Shown: positions 35,297 through 46,655 of the stretch, in pieces
Layout of the letters: each line of letters starts with the position of its first letter
Position numbering within the stretch: the stretch's first letter is position 1
Assembly (NCBI GenBank): GCA_014529385.2
Contig: CM043949.1
Coordinates: 112,096,477 to 112,160,476 of the forward strand
DNA length: 64,000 nucleotides
Source of the DNA: Adiantum capillus-veneris
Taxonomy: Eukaryota; Streptophyta; Polypodiopsida; Polypodiales; Pteridaceae
Direction of reading: 5' to 3'
Made by a program: the position numbers and the translations under genes
The notes under the pieces: model-generated
What the model was told of the DNA's origin: nothing
The model's database searches: none
What the model saw: the letters and a program-made list of their open reading frames with translations, nothing else

Positions 35297-36730
35297 ATGG
35301 CTGACAACAACACAGATGTGTTCAAGATGTTTGCTATTGAGGACAGGTTGGATGGGGACAACTACCCTATGTGGCCTTATATGATGCAACATGTTCTTGT
35401 GTCAAAGAGCGTCTGGAAAATTGTGCAGGGCATTGATGTACGTCCTGGTTCTGAGGATGTACGCAATGTTGAGAATGTTGTAGGTCTTGCTGCAATGATT
35501 GCTGCTATTAGAGTTATTTTGCCTACGACAGAACAAGCTCATTGGGATGTAAAGGATGCGCAGGCTCATGCATTGATTGCATTGTCTGAGAAGCGCACCA
35601 TTGTTCCTCACATTCGTTTAGCAAAATCTACAAAATAGGCTTGAGATATTTTAGCAGGTCTTTATGCAAGTCGCAATGAAGCTAAAATTGCTTTGCTGCG
35701 TAAAGAGCTGGAGTCAAAGATTATGCATGAGGAAGATGATATGGACACTTTCCTTGCTGGTGTCAAGGATATCAATGAGCAACGTATTTCTGCAGGTGAA
35801 GTCGTTTCAAACAGTTCCCTTGTGCAAACTGTTCTTGATGCCTTACCAGATTCCTACCAGACTTTTGCTAGTACTTGGAGACTGATGACCCAAGGAAATC
35901 CTGAAGTTGTCAAGTTTGATGCATTATGTACATTGCTGTTGCAAGAGTCACTTTCCAGAAAAAACAGAACTAGGCAGTGTGCAGTTGAACAGTCTTCTAT
36001 TTCTTCTCAAAGAAAGGGTGGTAATAGCAATGCGGCCACTTCTTATGGTTCTGATGTGAGTGGCAAAAATTCTGTTCCTAATGCTTCTGCTGGCAGCAAT
36101 TCGTCTGGAAATTCTGGTGATAAGGGCAAAAAGAAGATGCGTTGCCATTATTGTAAAGCTACTGATCACTTGATCAAGTCGTGTCCTAAGTTAAAGGCCA
36201 GAGAGGCTAAGAAGAAAGAGGGTGGTTCCACTGCAAATGCTGGTTCCACTACAAATGCAGCCATTGTTGAGTCTTCTGTGAAAGGAGACTATGTTGCTGA
36301 TGTTGATGCAGAATGGGCTTTTAGCGCAGAGTGCACTTACAATCCTGCTATCCATGATGCATGCTTGTCAGTTGGTGCAGATTCACATGTGTGGTATTTC
36401 GACAGTGGTGCTACAAAGCACATTACCTCACATCGTGAATTGTTTACCTCTCTCGAGTCTGTCCCTCATGAGAATTCAGTCACTTGTGCCAACAATGCCT
36501 CTTATCCGGTTCAAGGAGTTGGAAAGATTGTGTTTACTGCTGCAAATGGCAGTTCCTTCACACTTGTTGATGCACTTTATGTACCTGGGATCAAGAAGAA
36601 TCTCTTGTCTGTATCCACACTTGCTAGACTTGGACTTGTAGTCAAATTTGTGGATGACAGATGTATAATTCATGATCTCAGTTTTGGTGATGAAATTGTT
36701 GCATCTGGCCTTTTGTGCCGTGGGCTGTAA
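35297..36730 (+). pseudogene. Copia-C gag and protease
   Basis: ATG at 35297; a TAG at 35636 (CAG in Copia-F) stops the first frame. From 35693 a frame of 345 codons runs through the CCHC knuckle (C-H-Y-C-x4-H-x4-C near 36145-36185) and the protease with Y-F-D-S-G-A-T (near 36400-36420), closing at TAA 36728. The protease active site is intact. Confidence 0.9.
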
Positions 36731-36739
36731 AAGATCACT

Positions 36740-37657
36740 TTGTATGACAAGTGTGGGCAAAATTTTGCAAATGTTGTTGCAGATTCAAGGGCTATTTCAG
36801 ATGCAAAACTTTGGCATGCACGTTTTGGTCATCTGAATTTTGTCAATTTGCTGCGTTTGCAGAAATCTGATATGGTTGCTTCTTTGCCACCTCTTGAAGC
36901 ACCTGTCAAACATGTTTGTGAAGGCTGTATTTTGGGTAAGATATAACGTTCTAAGTTTCCAAAGGATGGTTCAGTTCGGGCCACATGCAGGTTGCAGCTT
37001 GTGCATAGTGATGATTGTGGGCCCATGCAAACTCTGTCCTTGGGCAATTACCTTTACTTCGTGACTTTCATTGATGATTACTCCAGGCATGCATGGGTAT
37101 TTCCCCTTAAAGCGAAGTCCGAAGTTTTTATGTGCTTCAATTAATTTCTGGCTATGGCTGAAAATTTCTCGAAATGTACTATGGGCACCCTCCATTCCAA
37201 TCGAGGGGGGGAGTATATGTCTCATGAATTTAATGCATTTCTGGCTAGTTGTGGGATCAAACACCAATGTACAGTGCCGTATACACCTCAGCAAAATGGT
37301 GTTGCTGAGAGGAAAAACAGGTCATTGACGGAAATGGCACGATGTATGGTCAAGCGTCAAGCTTTGCTGCATTATTTTTGGCTTGAGGCCATCATGTGTG
37401 CCAGTTATGTACTTAACACGTGTCCTACGAAAGCTTTGCAGTCTATTGCTCCATATGAAGCATGGCATGATAGAAAGCTTTCTATTGAGCACATGTGTGT
37501 TTTTGGTTGTTTGCCATATGCTTTGGTGCCACAAACAGAGGGCAAAAAATTGGATGATAAGGCTGTCAAATGTATTTTTGTTGGTTATAGTGCTGAAAGC
37601 AAAGGTTACAGGTTATATCATCCACAAACAAAGAGTATTCTGGTTCACGGGATGTAG
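36740..37657 (+). pseudogene. Copia-C integrase
   Basis: The H-x3-H and C-x2-C zinc motif (L-W-H-A-R-F-G-H, C-E-G-C) lies at about 36810-36935. The core begins near 37060 with F-I-D-D-Y-S-R and continues at 37154-37657 with the L-H-S-N position (Asp in other plant copia, here Asn) and the N-G-V-A-E Glu. Stops at 36945 and 37142 break it. Confidence 0.85.
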
Positions 37658-38036
37658 TGTTTGTGGAAGATTCTATTCAGCCCTTACTGTGGAAGATTCT
37701 ATTCAGCCCTTGTTGTCATTTACTAGAGACAGTAATGTAAGCTCACATGACATTTATGACACTTTGTTGTCTCTTTTCAGTGGTGGAAATACGAATGTAA
37801 TTTCCAATGAGGAAAATGTACAGCCTATGGGGGTTTCTGAAAATGTTACAGATTAGCCTATTACTGATGTAGATGTACATGATATACTTGATGAGGAAAG
37901 GACTGAAAATGAGCAGGCTAGAGGTATGCCAAAATGGCTGGTGCACACTTTGCGTGACAGTAAATTGGATGCACCTTTGTCTAGTCGTACTCGTTCAGGC
38001 TCTTGCCATGCATCTTATGCATGAGATTGTTATGAT

Positions 38037-39603
38037 TTGGCTGTGTCTAGCTTACATGATAATGAGGAGCCTCTGTCTTTTGATGAAGCACATAATTCAA
38101 AAAATTGGATGGCTGCCATGCAATCAGAATATGATGCACTTATAGAAAATGACACATGGACTTTACGTGATTTGCCTCCTGGCAAAAAGGCCATTGGTAC
38201 GAAGTGGGTTTACAAGTTGAAAAGCAAGCCGGATAGTGAGATCGATCACCATAACGCTCGACTTGTTGCAAAGGGTTATGCACAGCAAAAAGGCATAGAT
38301 TATGAAGAGACTTTTACTCCCACTTGTCGTATGACTACTGTGCGTTTTCTATGTGCATTGGCAACTCATTTTGGTTGGGATGTACATCAATCAGACATTG
38401 TTACTGCTTTCTTGAATTGTGACATCTTTGAGGAAGTTTATGTAACGCAGCCTCGCGGTTTTGTCATAAAAGGACAAGAGGACAAAGTGTGTAGATGTAA
38501 GAAGGCTTTGGATGGGTTGAAGCAATCTCCTCGTGCTTGGTATGAGAAAGCTGACACTCATTTGGTTAAACGAGGCTTTCGTAACAGTCCAACAGAAAGC
38601 ACATTGTATGTAAAGCGTGAGGGTGATGTACTTCTCATTGTGGTTCTTTACGTCGATGATTTGCTGATCACTGGACCAAATGAGAGACATATTGCTGAAT
38701 TTAAGGCTGATTTGAATGCTACTTTCAAGATGAAAGATTTGGGGCTGTTGCATCATTACTTGGGTATACAGTTTAAGCAATGTGATGGTGGTATTGCCTT
38801 GTGTCAGAAAAGTTAGATATAGACATTGCTATGTAAGTTTGGACTTGAGGATTGTAAACCTATTGCCACTCCCATGGAAACAGGTTTGAAGTTGAGTCTA
38901 CATGATGCTAGCGATCCTGCTGATGTCACTCTTTACCAAACTGCTATTGGCTGCCTCATTTATGTATGCAACACGAGGCCACATATTCAGTTTGCAGTCT
39001 CACAGTTCAACAGATTTATGCATAGCCCAGGGTCTAAGCATTGGTAGGCTGTCAAGAGGATTTTCCGCTACCTTAATGGCACTACATCTTGGTTTGTTTT
39101 ATCCCAAGGGGGGATCATTGCCGCCAGATTTACATGCTTTTTCGGACTCAGATTGGGCTGGTTGTTTTGACACGCGAGTGTCCACAAGTGGTTTTTGTTT
39201 CATGCTTGGCAGTTCATGTATATCATGGTTGAGCAAGAAGCAACCTACTGTGGCCACTTTGAGTTGTGAGACTGAGTACAAGGCAGTCTTCACAGCTACG
39301 GTTGAGTGTGTATGGCTCAGACGCTTGATGGCTGATTTGGGTGTTGGACAGGACACTGCCAACATTATCTACACTGACAGTCAGAGCACATTGGCAGTTG
39401 CGAGGAACCCAATTTTTCATGCTCGCACAAAGCACATTGAGGTGCATTACCACTATGTCAGGGAGAGGCTCTCAGTGGGAGAGATCAGCATGGCTTATGT
39501 GCCAACACATGACAACCTTGCAGATCTTTTCACAAAGGCATTGTCTCGTGAGAAGCTTGAAGCTTTCCGCAAAGCTTTGGGCTTACTCCCCTTTGTGGAC
39601 TGA
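38037..39603 (+). pseudogene. Copia-C reverse transcriptase and RNase H
   Basis: A 259-codon frame (38037-38816) covers most of the reverse transcriptase with G-T-K-W-V-Y-K, R-L-V-A-K-G-Y and an intact Y-V-D-D-L-L-I-T. A TAG at 38814 and a frameshift near 39085 precede the RNase H part (D-S-D-W-A-G-C near 39145). The element closes at TGA 39601-39603. This is the best-preserved polymerase of the six copies. Confidence 0.9.
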
Positions 39604-39678
39604 TCACGTCCTCAGGGCATGGCACTTCCCTTTACTCATGTGCCAGCTCTCGTTCACCGCATCACTCCAAGGGGGATT

Positions 39679-39905
39679 TGTTACCATATACATGTGGTAG
39701 TGATGTGTGTGAACACACTAGGACCGCCGGGGCATTTTTTCCCTCTTTAGGAGGTTTTTTCCCCTGAGCATTGTATATACGCGCATCACTCTAGGGCTAT
39801 CTATCTTTCCATTGCATAGTAAGTAACACACTCTCTATTGTGTGCCTCTAGCTTCCTTCGTCTTCTCCAAGCTGTGTGTGTTTCTCTGCAACCCTAATTC
39901 CAACA
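39679..39905 (+). repeat. Copia-C 3' LTR
   Basis: 227 bp, TGTTACC to CCAACA, immediately after AAGGGGGATT. Confidence 0.95.
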
Positions 39906-39910
39906 GTTAG

Positions 39911-40496
39911 TGTTACACCAAGGGCTTTGGACAAGTTCTAAAGCCAAGAAGCTGGGGATCTCAGATGGCATGTGCGCAAGATGTAAAAGGCATGAAGAGA
40001 TCGTTATCCATCTTTTTGTATCTTGTGATTCTAATTTCCTTTTCAAAGCTGAGATTCAAAAAGCAAACCATAAGGAAGGGATTATTCTCAGTTGGAGAAC
40101 CAATCTTCTTGGTGTTGTGCAGTTTTATGGATATACCACTATGGACTACCCTCAAGGATGCATTTTTATGGCAAATTTGGCTGAAGAGATGTAAAGCTAC
40201 TTTTGGTCCTAACCATTCTACATCCCGATTACCCTTGTCTTTTAGTTTCAGAGAAATTATGTTGGACTGAATTAATCTGGTCAAGGATGCCTCACCTATT
40301 GAGGTCAAGGCTATTTAGAAAGTTGTTAGATGACAAAGGTGGAGGCACCTGTGTTTTCCTGTATGATTCTTCTAGACTTTGCCTTGCTCAGAGATACCTT
40401 CATTTGTAGATGACCCTTTCCCTCCCGAGGGGCTTTTGTGCTTCTCCTTTTTCCATAATTCTCCTCTTTTCTAACCAGGGGGGAAAAAAAAAAACT
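39911..40496 (+). pseudogene. LINE ORF2 zf-RVT domain and 3' end
   Basis: The LINE frame resumes after Copia-C and carries the zf-RVT cluster C-A-R-C-x3-E, H-L-F-V-S-C at about 39970-40030, then ends in a stop at about 40192. An A-rich run (AAAAAAAAAAA at about 40486-40496) may be the poly(A) tail. This fixes the LINE as plus-strand, with its 3' end about 460 bp upstream of the KDSR-like start codon. Confidence 0.7.
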
Positions 40497-40904
40497 TCTT
40501 TATGCGATGTAAGAGCGAAAATGCCAGTATTGTGTAAAATTTCAGAAATTTAGTTCGTTTCCGGGCCCTCGAACTTGTCTGGTCGTGAAGGTCACAGCCT
40601 CACAGGGCAGGACCGTCATGAAGTTTCTTCTCTACCAATGAAGCGAGCTGCGGCATAAAGATAGGTCCTACGGTTCTCTCTCTCTATCTCTCTCTCTCTC
40701 TCTCTCCCCCCCCCCCCCCAAACACACAACGCATTTTTTGTCACTTATTATTACGCTGAACACCTGCGCTGGAAGCCTGCAACTCTTGTTGGTTTTCAAA
40801 AAAAAGTTGTGTCTTCCGGGGTGCACACGATCCCTATCCGGTAGGCAAAGGCCCAGAGCGGTCACATAAACGGTAAGCGTTAAGGCACATAAAGCCAGTG
40901 TTCT

Positions 40905-40942
<38 letters not shown>

Positions 40943-40955
40943 AAGAGAGGGAGCA
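40497..40955 (+). promoter_or_regulatory. Upstream region of the KDSR-like gene
   Basis: 460 bp with a CT tract (40676-40706, followed by 14 C) and a GA tract (40908-40939) ending 16 bp before the ATG. GA/CT tracts close to the start are common in plant core promoters and 5' leaders. No clear TATA box is seen. Confidence 0.4.
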
Positions 40956-42497
40956 ATGGAGTGCTGGCCCTGGCGGGTGGTCGTAGTGCTTGGGGTGCTG
41001 GCGGGGATTTGCTGGGCGGACGCCAGGAGGCGGCGGTTCAAGCACATAGCTTCTTTGCGAGGGAAGCACGTGGTGATAACGGGTGGCTCCAGCGGCATCG
41101 GGCTGTCCATCGCCCAGCAGTGCGCGGCTGAGGGCGCCTATCTGACGCTCATAGCGCGAACCCTCCCTAAGCTGGAGGACGCCCGGCGCCACATAATCGC
41201 CTCCCTCAACCTCCCCACCGACAGCATCCGCCTGAAGGTGACGCCCTCCGTAATTAAACAGCACATCCCGCCATCCAATTTGGCATCTCTTTTCTGCTAT
41301 GCTCAAAGCTAAGGTCTAATGTTGTTGCTGCTACAGTCGGTGGATGTGGGCAATGCAGAGGCTGTGGCTGTGGCCATTCGTGACAGCTTCGAGTGGCGCC
41401 CCATCGATGTGTTGGTGTGCAGTGCCGGTATTCTGCAGCCTAACTTCGTGGAGGACATGAAGCCCAGCCGGCTGGAGGAGGTCACACGCACCAACATTCT
41501 GGGCGTCATGTTCCCCATTCAGTCCACCATTCCCCTCATGAAGACCCGCAGCGCCCACCACCCATCGTCCATCGTCATCGTCGGCTCCCTCTCCGCATGT
41601 GTAAGCGCAGCTTCTCTTTCCTCTTTTGAATGCTCCATAGGCGACATGCAGTATCCGCTGCGCGCCGAGTGCTTCTCCACTCCGTGACCAGCGGGACCAA
41701 TCCTTTACTGCCTGCTGTCATCCACGTGAGCAAGCGCACCTGCTGCTCAAGGTTGGGCAGCCCGTGCAAAATCAGTCTCAGCTACCTGAGAAACTTCTAC
41801 AATATCCTATGTGCCTATTTAATGCAAATGCTTTATTAATTGAGTTTTTGCAGGTCTTCTTATACGGCACAAACATCTACTCGCCAACCAAATGTGCTTT
41901 AAAGGGGCTTGCCGAACTATTGAAGTTTGAGTTACTACCATACAAGATCGGGGTGACCCTTTCTTGCCCTTCCTTCACACAAACGCCTATGCTTGCAGAA
42001 GGTTATAGCCCGTCCCCACACCTACCCACACATGCATACTATTTTGGCATGATAAAACATGCCCTACAAGAAAAGGGATATTGTGCACTTTGTGTGTTCT
42101 CTTTGCATTGTATTAGACTTGTTGCATTTGGAAATGTTGCCACACTTTGCATACAATGACTTACCCATAATCTCTTTGGCTAGCAGCTTTTGACGAGGCT
42201 GAAGAGTTTGTAGCAATGGGCGAGAAGATCTATCTCGTTGCTATTAAAGAGTTACCTGACGACGTCGCACGGTTCACTATTGAGGGCTTCAAGCGAAATG
42301 AGTTTTTTGTGAGCACCACATACCAAGGCGTTCTGGTGAGGACATTAGGTCGAGGTTTTGTACCCCCAGACTCTTTTCTCACCCTCTTGGTGGAAGTCCT
42401 CCTCATTGTGCCCCTTAGGATTTTGACATTCATGTGGGGAATCTACGCCAAGCATGTCTTGCTCACAAATGAAGTGCCCATCAAGAGGAAAGTCTAA
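40956..42497 (+). CDS. TSC10: 3-ketodihydrosphingosine reductase-like SDR (KDSR/TSC10), four exons
   Basis: Exons 40956-41237, 41337-41600, 41854-42001 and 42187-42497 give 334 residues ending at TAA 42495. All introns obey GT-AG (gtgacg..ctacag, gtaagc..ttgcag, gttata..tagcag), with phases 0, 0 and 1. An N-terminal membrane helix (about residues 8-21) is followed by Arg/Lys residues. The cofactor motif T-G-G-S-S-G-I-G is at 42-49, C-S-A-G at 122-125 (N-x-A-G in most SDRs), Ser at 178/180, and the catalytic Y191-x3-K195. The C-terminal part has another hydrophobic segment and ends K-R-K-V. Length and layout match plant TSC10, the ER enzyme that reduces 3-ketodihydrosphingosine to dihydrosphingosine with NADPH in sphingolipid synthesis. 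Exons 1-2 are much more GC-rich than exons 3-4 and the surroundings. Another membrane SDR is possible; the family call is stronger than the exact substrate. Confidence 0.78.
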
Positions 42498-42833
42498 ACT
42501 TCCCATTCATTGAAATATGCCACATGCTTTAGCATGTGCTTCCCTTTCTGTCTAATTTTGTATTTCTACAACATTGAGAACAATGATGCTCGAATTATGG
42601 AATCATTTCTTCACTTTTGGGCAAGGACGTGGGGGAACAATGATATTGAAACAATACACTTCAATGGTACTGACATTGAAAAGAAAATGGTATGTAGAAG
42701 AATATTCTCTCTCTCTCTCTCTCTCTCATACATACATGATATGGGTTGCGTATTCTTCAAGTATGTCATCCAAAATGAGAATATTCTCTCTCTCTCTCTC
42801 TCTCTCTCTCATACATACATGATATGGGTTGTG

Positions 42834-42835
<2 letters not shown>

Positions 42836-42900
<65 letters not shown>
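42836..42900 (+). repeat. CT then CA microsatellite
   Basis: About 16 CT units followed by about 16 CA units. Confidence 0.95.
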
Positions 42901-42902
<2 letters not shown>

Positions 42903-43230
42903 CTCCTAAAGAAAATCAGATGGGTAGCACATGCCAACTCCAAAGCCAACAATTCATTGATCTACTTTATTGTTTAATTCTTGCACACAAAATGGTGGGT
43001 TCTTTGTAAGCAAAGAGTTTAAGAGGCTTCAGGTTTCGCCCAGTGTCTTCCATGGCTTTGCCTTGAGAAAGCTTCACAAAATAGTGTACGAGATATCTTG
43101 CCTAAGAAATCAACACATTCTAGATGTTACCATCTTACATGTACTCCCCTTCAAGCAATCATGACCGTAGTATTTGGAAAGGTTTCAAGTTTACAACCAT
43201 GCTAGCAAGTAGATTAGAAATAACACAAAA

Positions 43231-43231
43231 T

Positions 43232-43280
<49 letters not shown>
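43231..43280 (+). repeat. CT then CA microsatellite
   Basis: About 10 CT units followed by about 15 CA units. Confidence 0.95.
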
Positions 43281-43284
<4 letters not shown>

Positions 43285-43618
43285 GATAGACAAACACACC
43301 AAAACAAATATAGTGTAGAAAGAAATAATAAAACATAACATACATCTCTGAACTTATTGGTTCCCTACCTATGATACTACATTGAATGGGATTATGTGAA
43401 AAGTCGTTTGATGCAAAAAGAAGAGATGTTTTGAGTATTGTAAGAGTGTCTACACATAGGCCTTCCAAACTGGATGGCCTTCCAAATTGGAAGGCTCACC
43501 TTTTTGAAGGTTGTGCATTCCCATAGGTGATCTTCTAGCAAGTAGATAGGTGGGGTCCCATTAGAGCTGCCAAATGAGGACAAAAAGAAAACTTTTGATA
43601 GGAGGTAAAAGGATCTAG

Positions 43619-44380
<762 letters not shown>

Positions 44381-44639
44381 TCGTTGTATAGACGTGCTGC
44401 TAGTGAATAATGCATGATGCTGGTTGGACGTAGGAAATGCTACCACGTGGGGCTATCGAAATCCCTCGCCCCTTTGCAAAACTAAAGGGTTGTGAAGAGC
44501 TTTGGCCCTCTTGCTAGTCATCGGTTATTAACAATGACTACCTACAAACTCTTAAAGTATAGCCAAGCTTACATGGGCAATGCCAAATCTAACATGTTTG
44601 TCAATGTTGGCCATCTCAACACTATTTTAGTGCACCTTT

Positions 44640-45785
44640 CTCCCAGCTAAAGAAGCATACATGTCTTCCTTTGAGCAATAAAACATGCTAGTACATGGGA
44701 GTGCATGAGCCCCCGCAATGCAGAAATAAGGAAAGAAAGAACTTTTTATCCAAGTTGTACAATCAAGAGGATTACCATCCATCCTCAATAGAGCCAAATA
44801 AAGAAAATGCCTATACAACAGGCAGTCAAATGTCCCCCAAACTTTCCAATGCAAAGATCTTTGGGAGTCACGACCCAAAGTGTTGCAAATATAAGCATTA
44901 GTGCCAACAGTTAGGGTAGTGCTCAAAAGAAAACCATTCTGCAACGTTACAACTTGACGGCTAGCATCAGCTTCCCTCGAACACGTCTTGTGGTTGCTTC
45001 GATCAAAAATAAAAAATCATGAATTTCAAGAAAATGTTGGAGTATGGCTTGCCTTTGTTGGATGAATGCAAAGATGTGACACAAAGGAGGTAGCAAACAA
45101 TTTACAATCTGATGGCTACAAAAGCTCATCTTAAGGAAGCATAAGACAAAACCAGTAAGGGAGCCCACAACCTCCATCAAGGTAGAAAGTTTGCAATTGA
45201 ATTTGTCTTGCATATAAAACAATTGATGGAAGGTCAAGGGAATGCATGCATGCTTTGTTCCCCTACGTCTTTCTCCTAGTTGAAGAAGCATACATGTCTT
45301 CCTTTGAGCCATAAAACATGCCAATGATGCCACACACTTTAAAATCCATGGGAGTGCATGAGCGCTCTCAATGTAGAAATAAGGGAAGAATGATCGTTTT
45401 TATCCAAGTTGTAAACTTGTAGGGACAACTAATCATCCTCAACAGAGGCAGATAAATAAAATGCAGGTACAACAAGCACTCGAATGTCCCCCAAACATGC
45501 CAATGTGAATATCTTTATAAGTCATCACCCAAAGTGTTGAAAATATAAACATTAGTGCCAACAAAAAGTGCAGTGCTTAAAAGCTCCATAGCTATAAGAT
45601 CAAAAGTAGACCATTCTACAACGTTGAAACTTGACAGCTAGCATCGGGTCCATTAGAACACATCTTCTGACTAATTCGATAAAAAACAAAAGATCATAAT
45701 TTCAAGTAATTATTGGAGGATGACTTGCCTTTATTGACTGAATGAAAAGATATAATAGAAAAGAAGGTGGCAAACAATTTACACT
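44640..45785. repeat. Diverged tandem duplication of unknown sequence
   Basis: 44640-45118 and 45285-45785 share a long series of blocks: GAAGCATACATGTCTTCC, GGGAGTGCATGAGC, CGAATGTCCCCCAAAC-like, ACCCAAAGTGTTG and GGCAAACAATTTACA-like. By eye identity is roughly 75-80 percent, with gaps. Minus-strand frames exist (44944-44627 and 45333-44947) but they span the repeat boundary and match no family I know. The unit is about 645 bp. Confidence 0.75.
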
Positions 45786-45869
45786 ATGGGTGTATGCATG
45801 AATAGGTGGTACACTACCTACCAAACTTTAGGGGTAGGAGCTAGGAGATAGCTCAGTTGGTAAAAGAGG

Positions 45870-46655
45870 ATGCTCATTGCCGAGGAAAAGCAAAAATTCT
45901 GTGCGGGATTACCTGAAGAGATGACTGAGTACGTCAACTCTCAATGGTCTAGTTCTATCATCGAAGTAATCCACCATACCATGGTTGCTTCGCGCATCAA
46001 TTACCAACAAGGGGCTAGACAAAATGTCAAGCCCATGGAAAACAAAGACAAGAGTGATGCAAAGGGGAAAACTAATGCCCAAAATTCTTCCCAAGGAAAT
46101 TCCAACAACAACAATCGGTCCAAGGAGAAGGGAGTTTACAAAGGTAAAAACAAACTCTCTCTTGAAGAGCTTGAAGCTTTTCCCAAGGACCATAAGTGTT
46201 TCAAGTGTGGGGAGCAAGGACATGGCTATCGTTCTTGCCCCCAAAAAGAATGCTCGCAGTGAGACTCCTAGAGCTTCCACCATCGAAGCTCCAAAAGAGG
46301 ATGCTTTATTGCAAAGGATCACCTCTCTCCTACGCTTGGGGAAAGGTAAGGGAGTATGATGCCTTCATCTTGTTTGACCTTGGCTCTACTCACAACTTCA
46401 TATCAACGGAGTTGGCCACCAAGTTGGGCATACAAGATTTCGAGATGGGAGATACTGTAACTACCGATACAGATTTCAAGAGACAGCAAGCCTCCGTTAC
46501 TCCCTTGATTGGAAAGTTGCGGCTTCATGTCCAAAGCTACGTCGACAAAGAAGACTTTTTCATCTCACGTCTCCAACATGAGGATGTTATCCTAGGGGCA
46601 CCATGGTTCAACCGCATGGCTTCCAACATGAAGTTCCCTGAAAGGCAAATCTACT
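45870..46655 (+). pseudogene. Ty3/gypsy gag-protease remnant
   Basis: The frame 45870-46262 contains a C-F-K-C-x4-H-x4-C knuckle (near 46197-46240). A second frame (46196-46729) carries the protease with F-D-L-G-S-T-H-N-F, where T is replaced by L in D-T-G-S, and V-I-L-G-A-P-W-F near 46590. This is the plant chromovirus-type RVP pattern. At about 46656 the sequence switches to the gag of Copia-D without a stop. Confidence 0.75.

Larger units (their letters stand above)
34666..39905 (+). mobile_element. Copia-C, complete LTR retrotransposon
   Basis: 5240 bp: 5' LTR 34666-34934, primer site 34937-34948, gag from 35297, protease near 36400, integrase 36740-37657, reverse transcriptase 38037-38816, RNase H to 39603, polypurine tract 39669-39678, 3' LTR 39679-39905. 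It is flanked by a perfect 5-bp target duplication GTTAG (34661-34665 and 39906-39910) inside a LINE ORF. LTRs differ by about nine substitutions by eye and one 42-bp insertion. Stops (35636, 36728, 36945, 37142, 38814) and frameshifts make it inactive, yet protease D-S-G-A and Y-V-D-D are preserved. Confidence 0.97.
42498..43618. other. 3' flank of the KDSR-like gene with microsatellites
   Basis: No further gene is supported. CT tracts lie at 42703-42727 and 42787-42811 (the second inside a local repeat of CATACATACATGATATGGGTTG), followed by CT/CA at 42836-42900 and 43231-43280. Confidence 0.5.

Noticed and set aside
40668-41306. 212-codon reverse frame over the first exons of the KDSR-like gene
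   Set aside because: It is the GC-rich shadow of exon 1 and of the CT/GA tracts; the plus-strand exons have splice sites and SDR motifs.
45846-45880. tRNA-like A box (TAGCTCAGTTGGTA) before the gypsy gag remnant
   Set aside because: The bases look like the D arm of a tRNA, but no acceptor pairing, anticodon arm or B box follows, so neither a tRNA gene nor a SINE can be supported.
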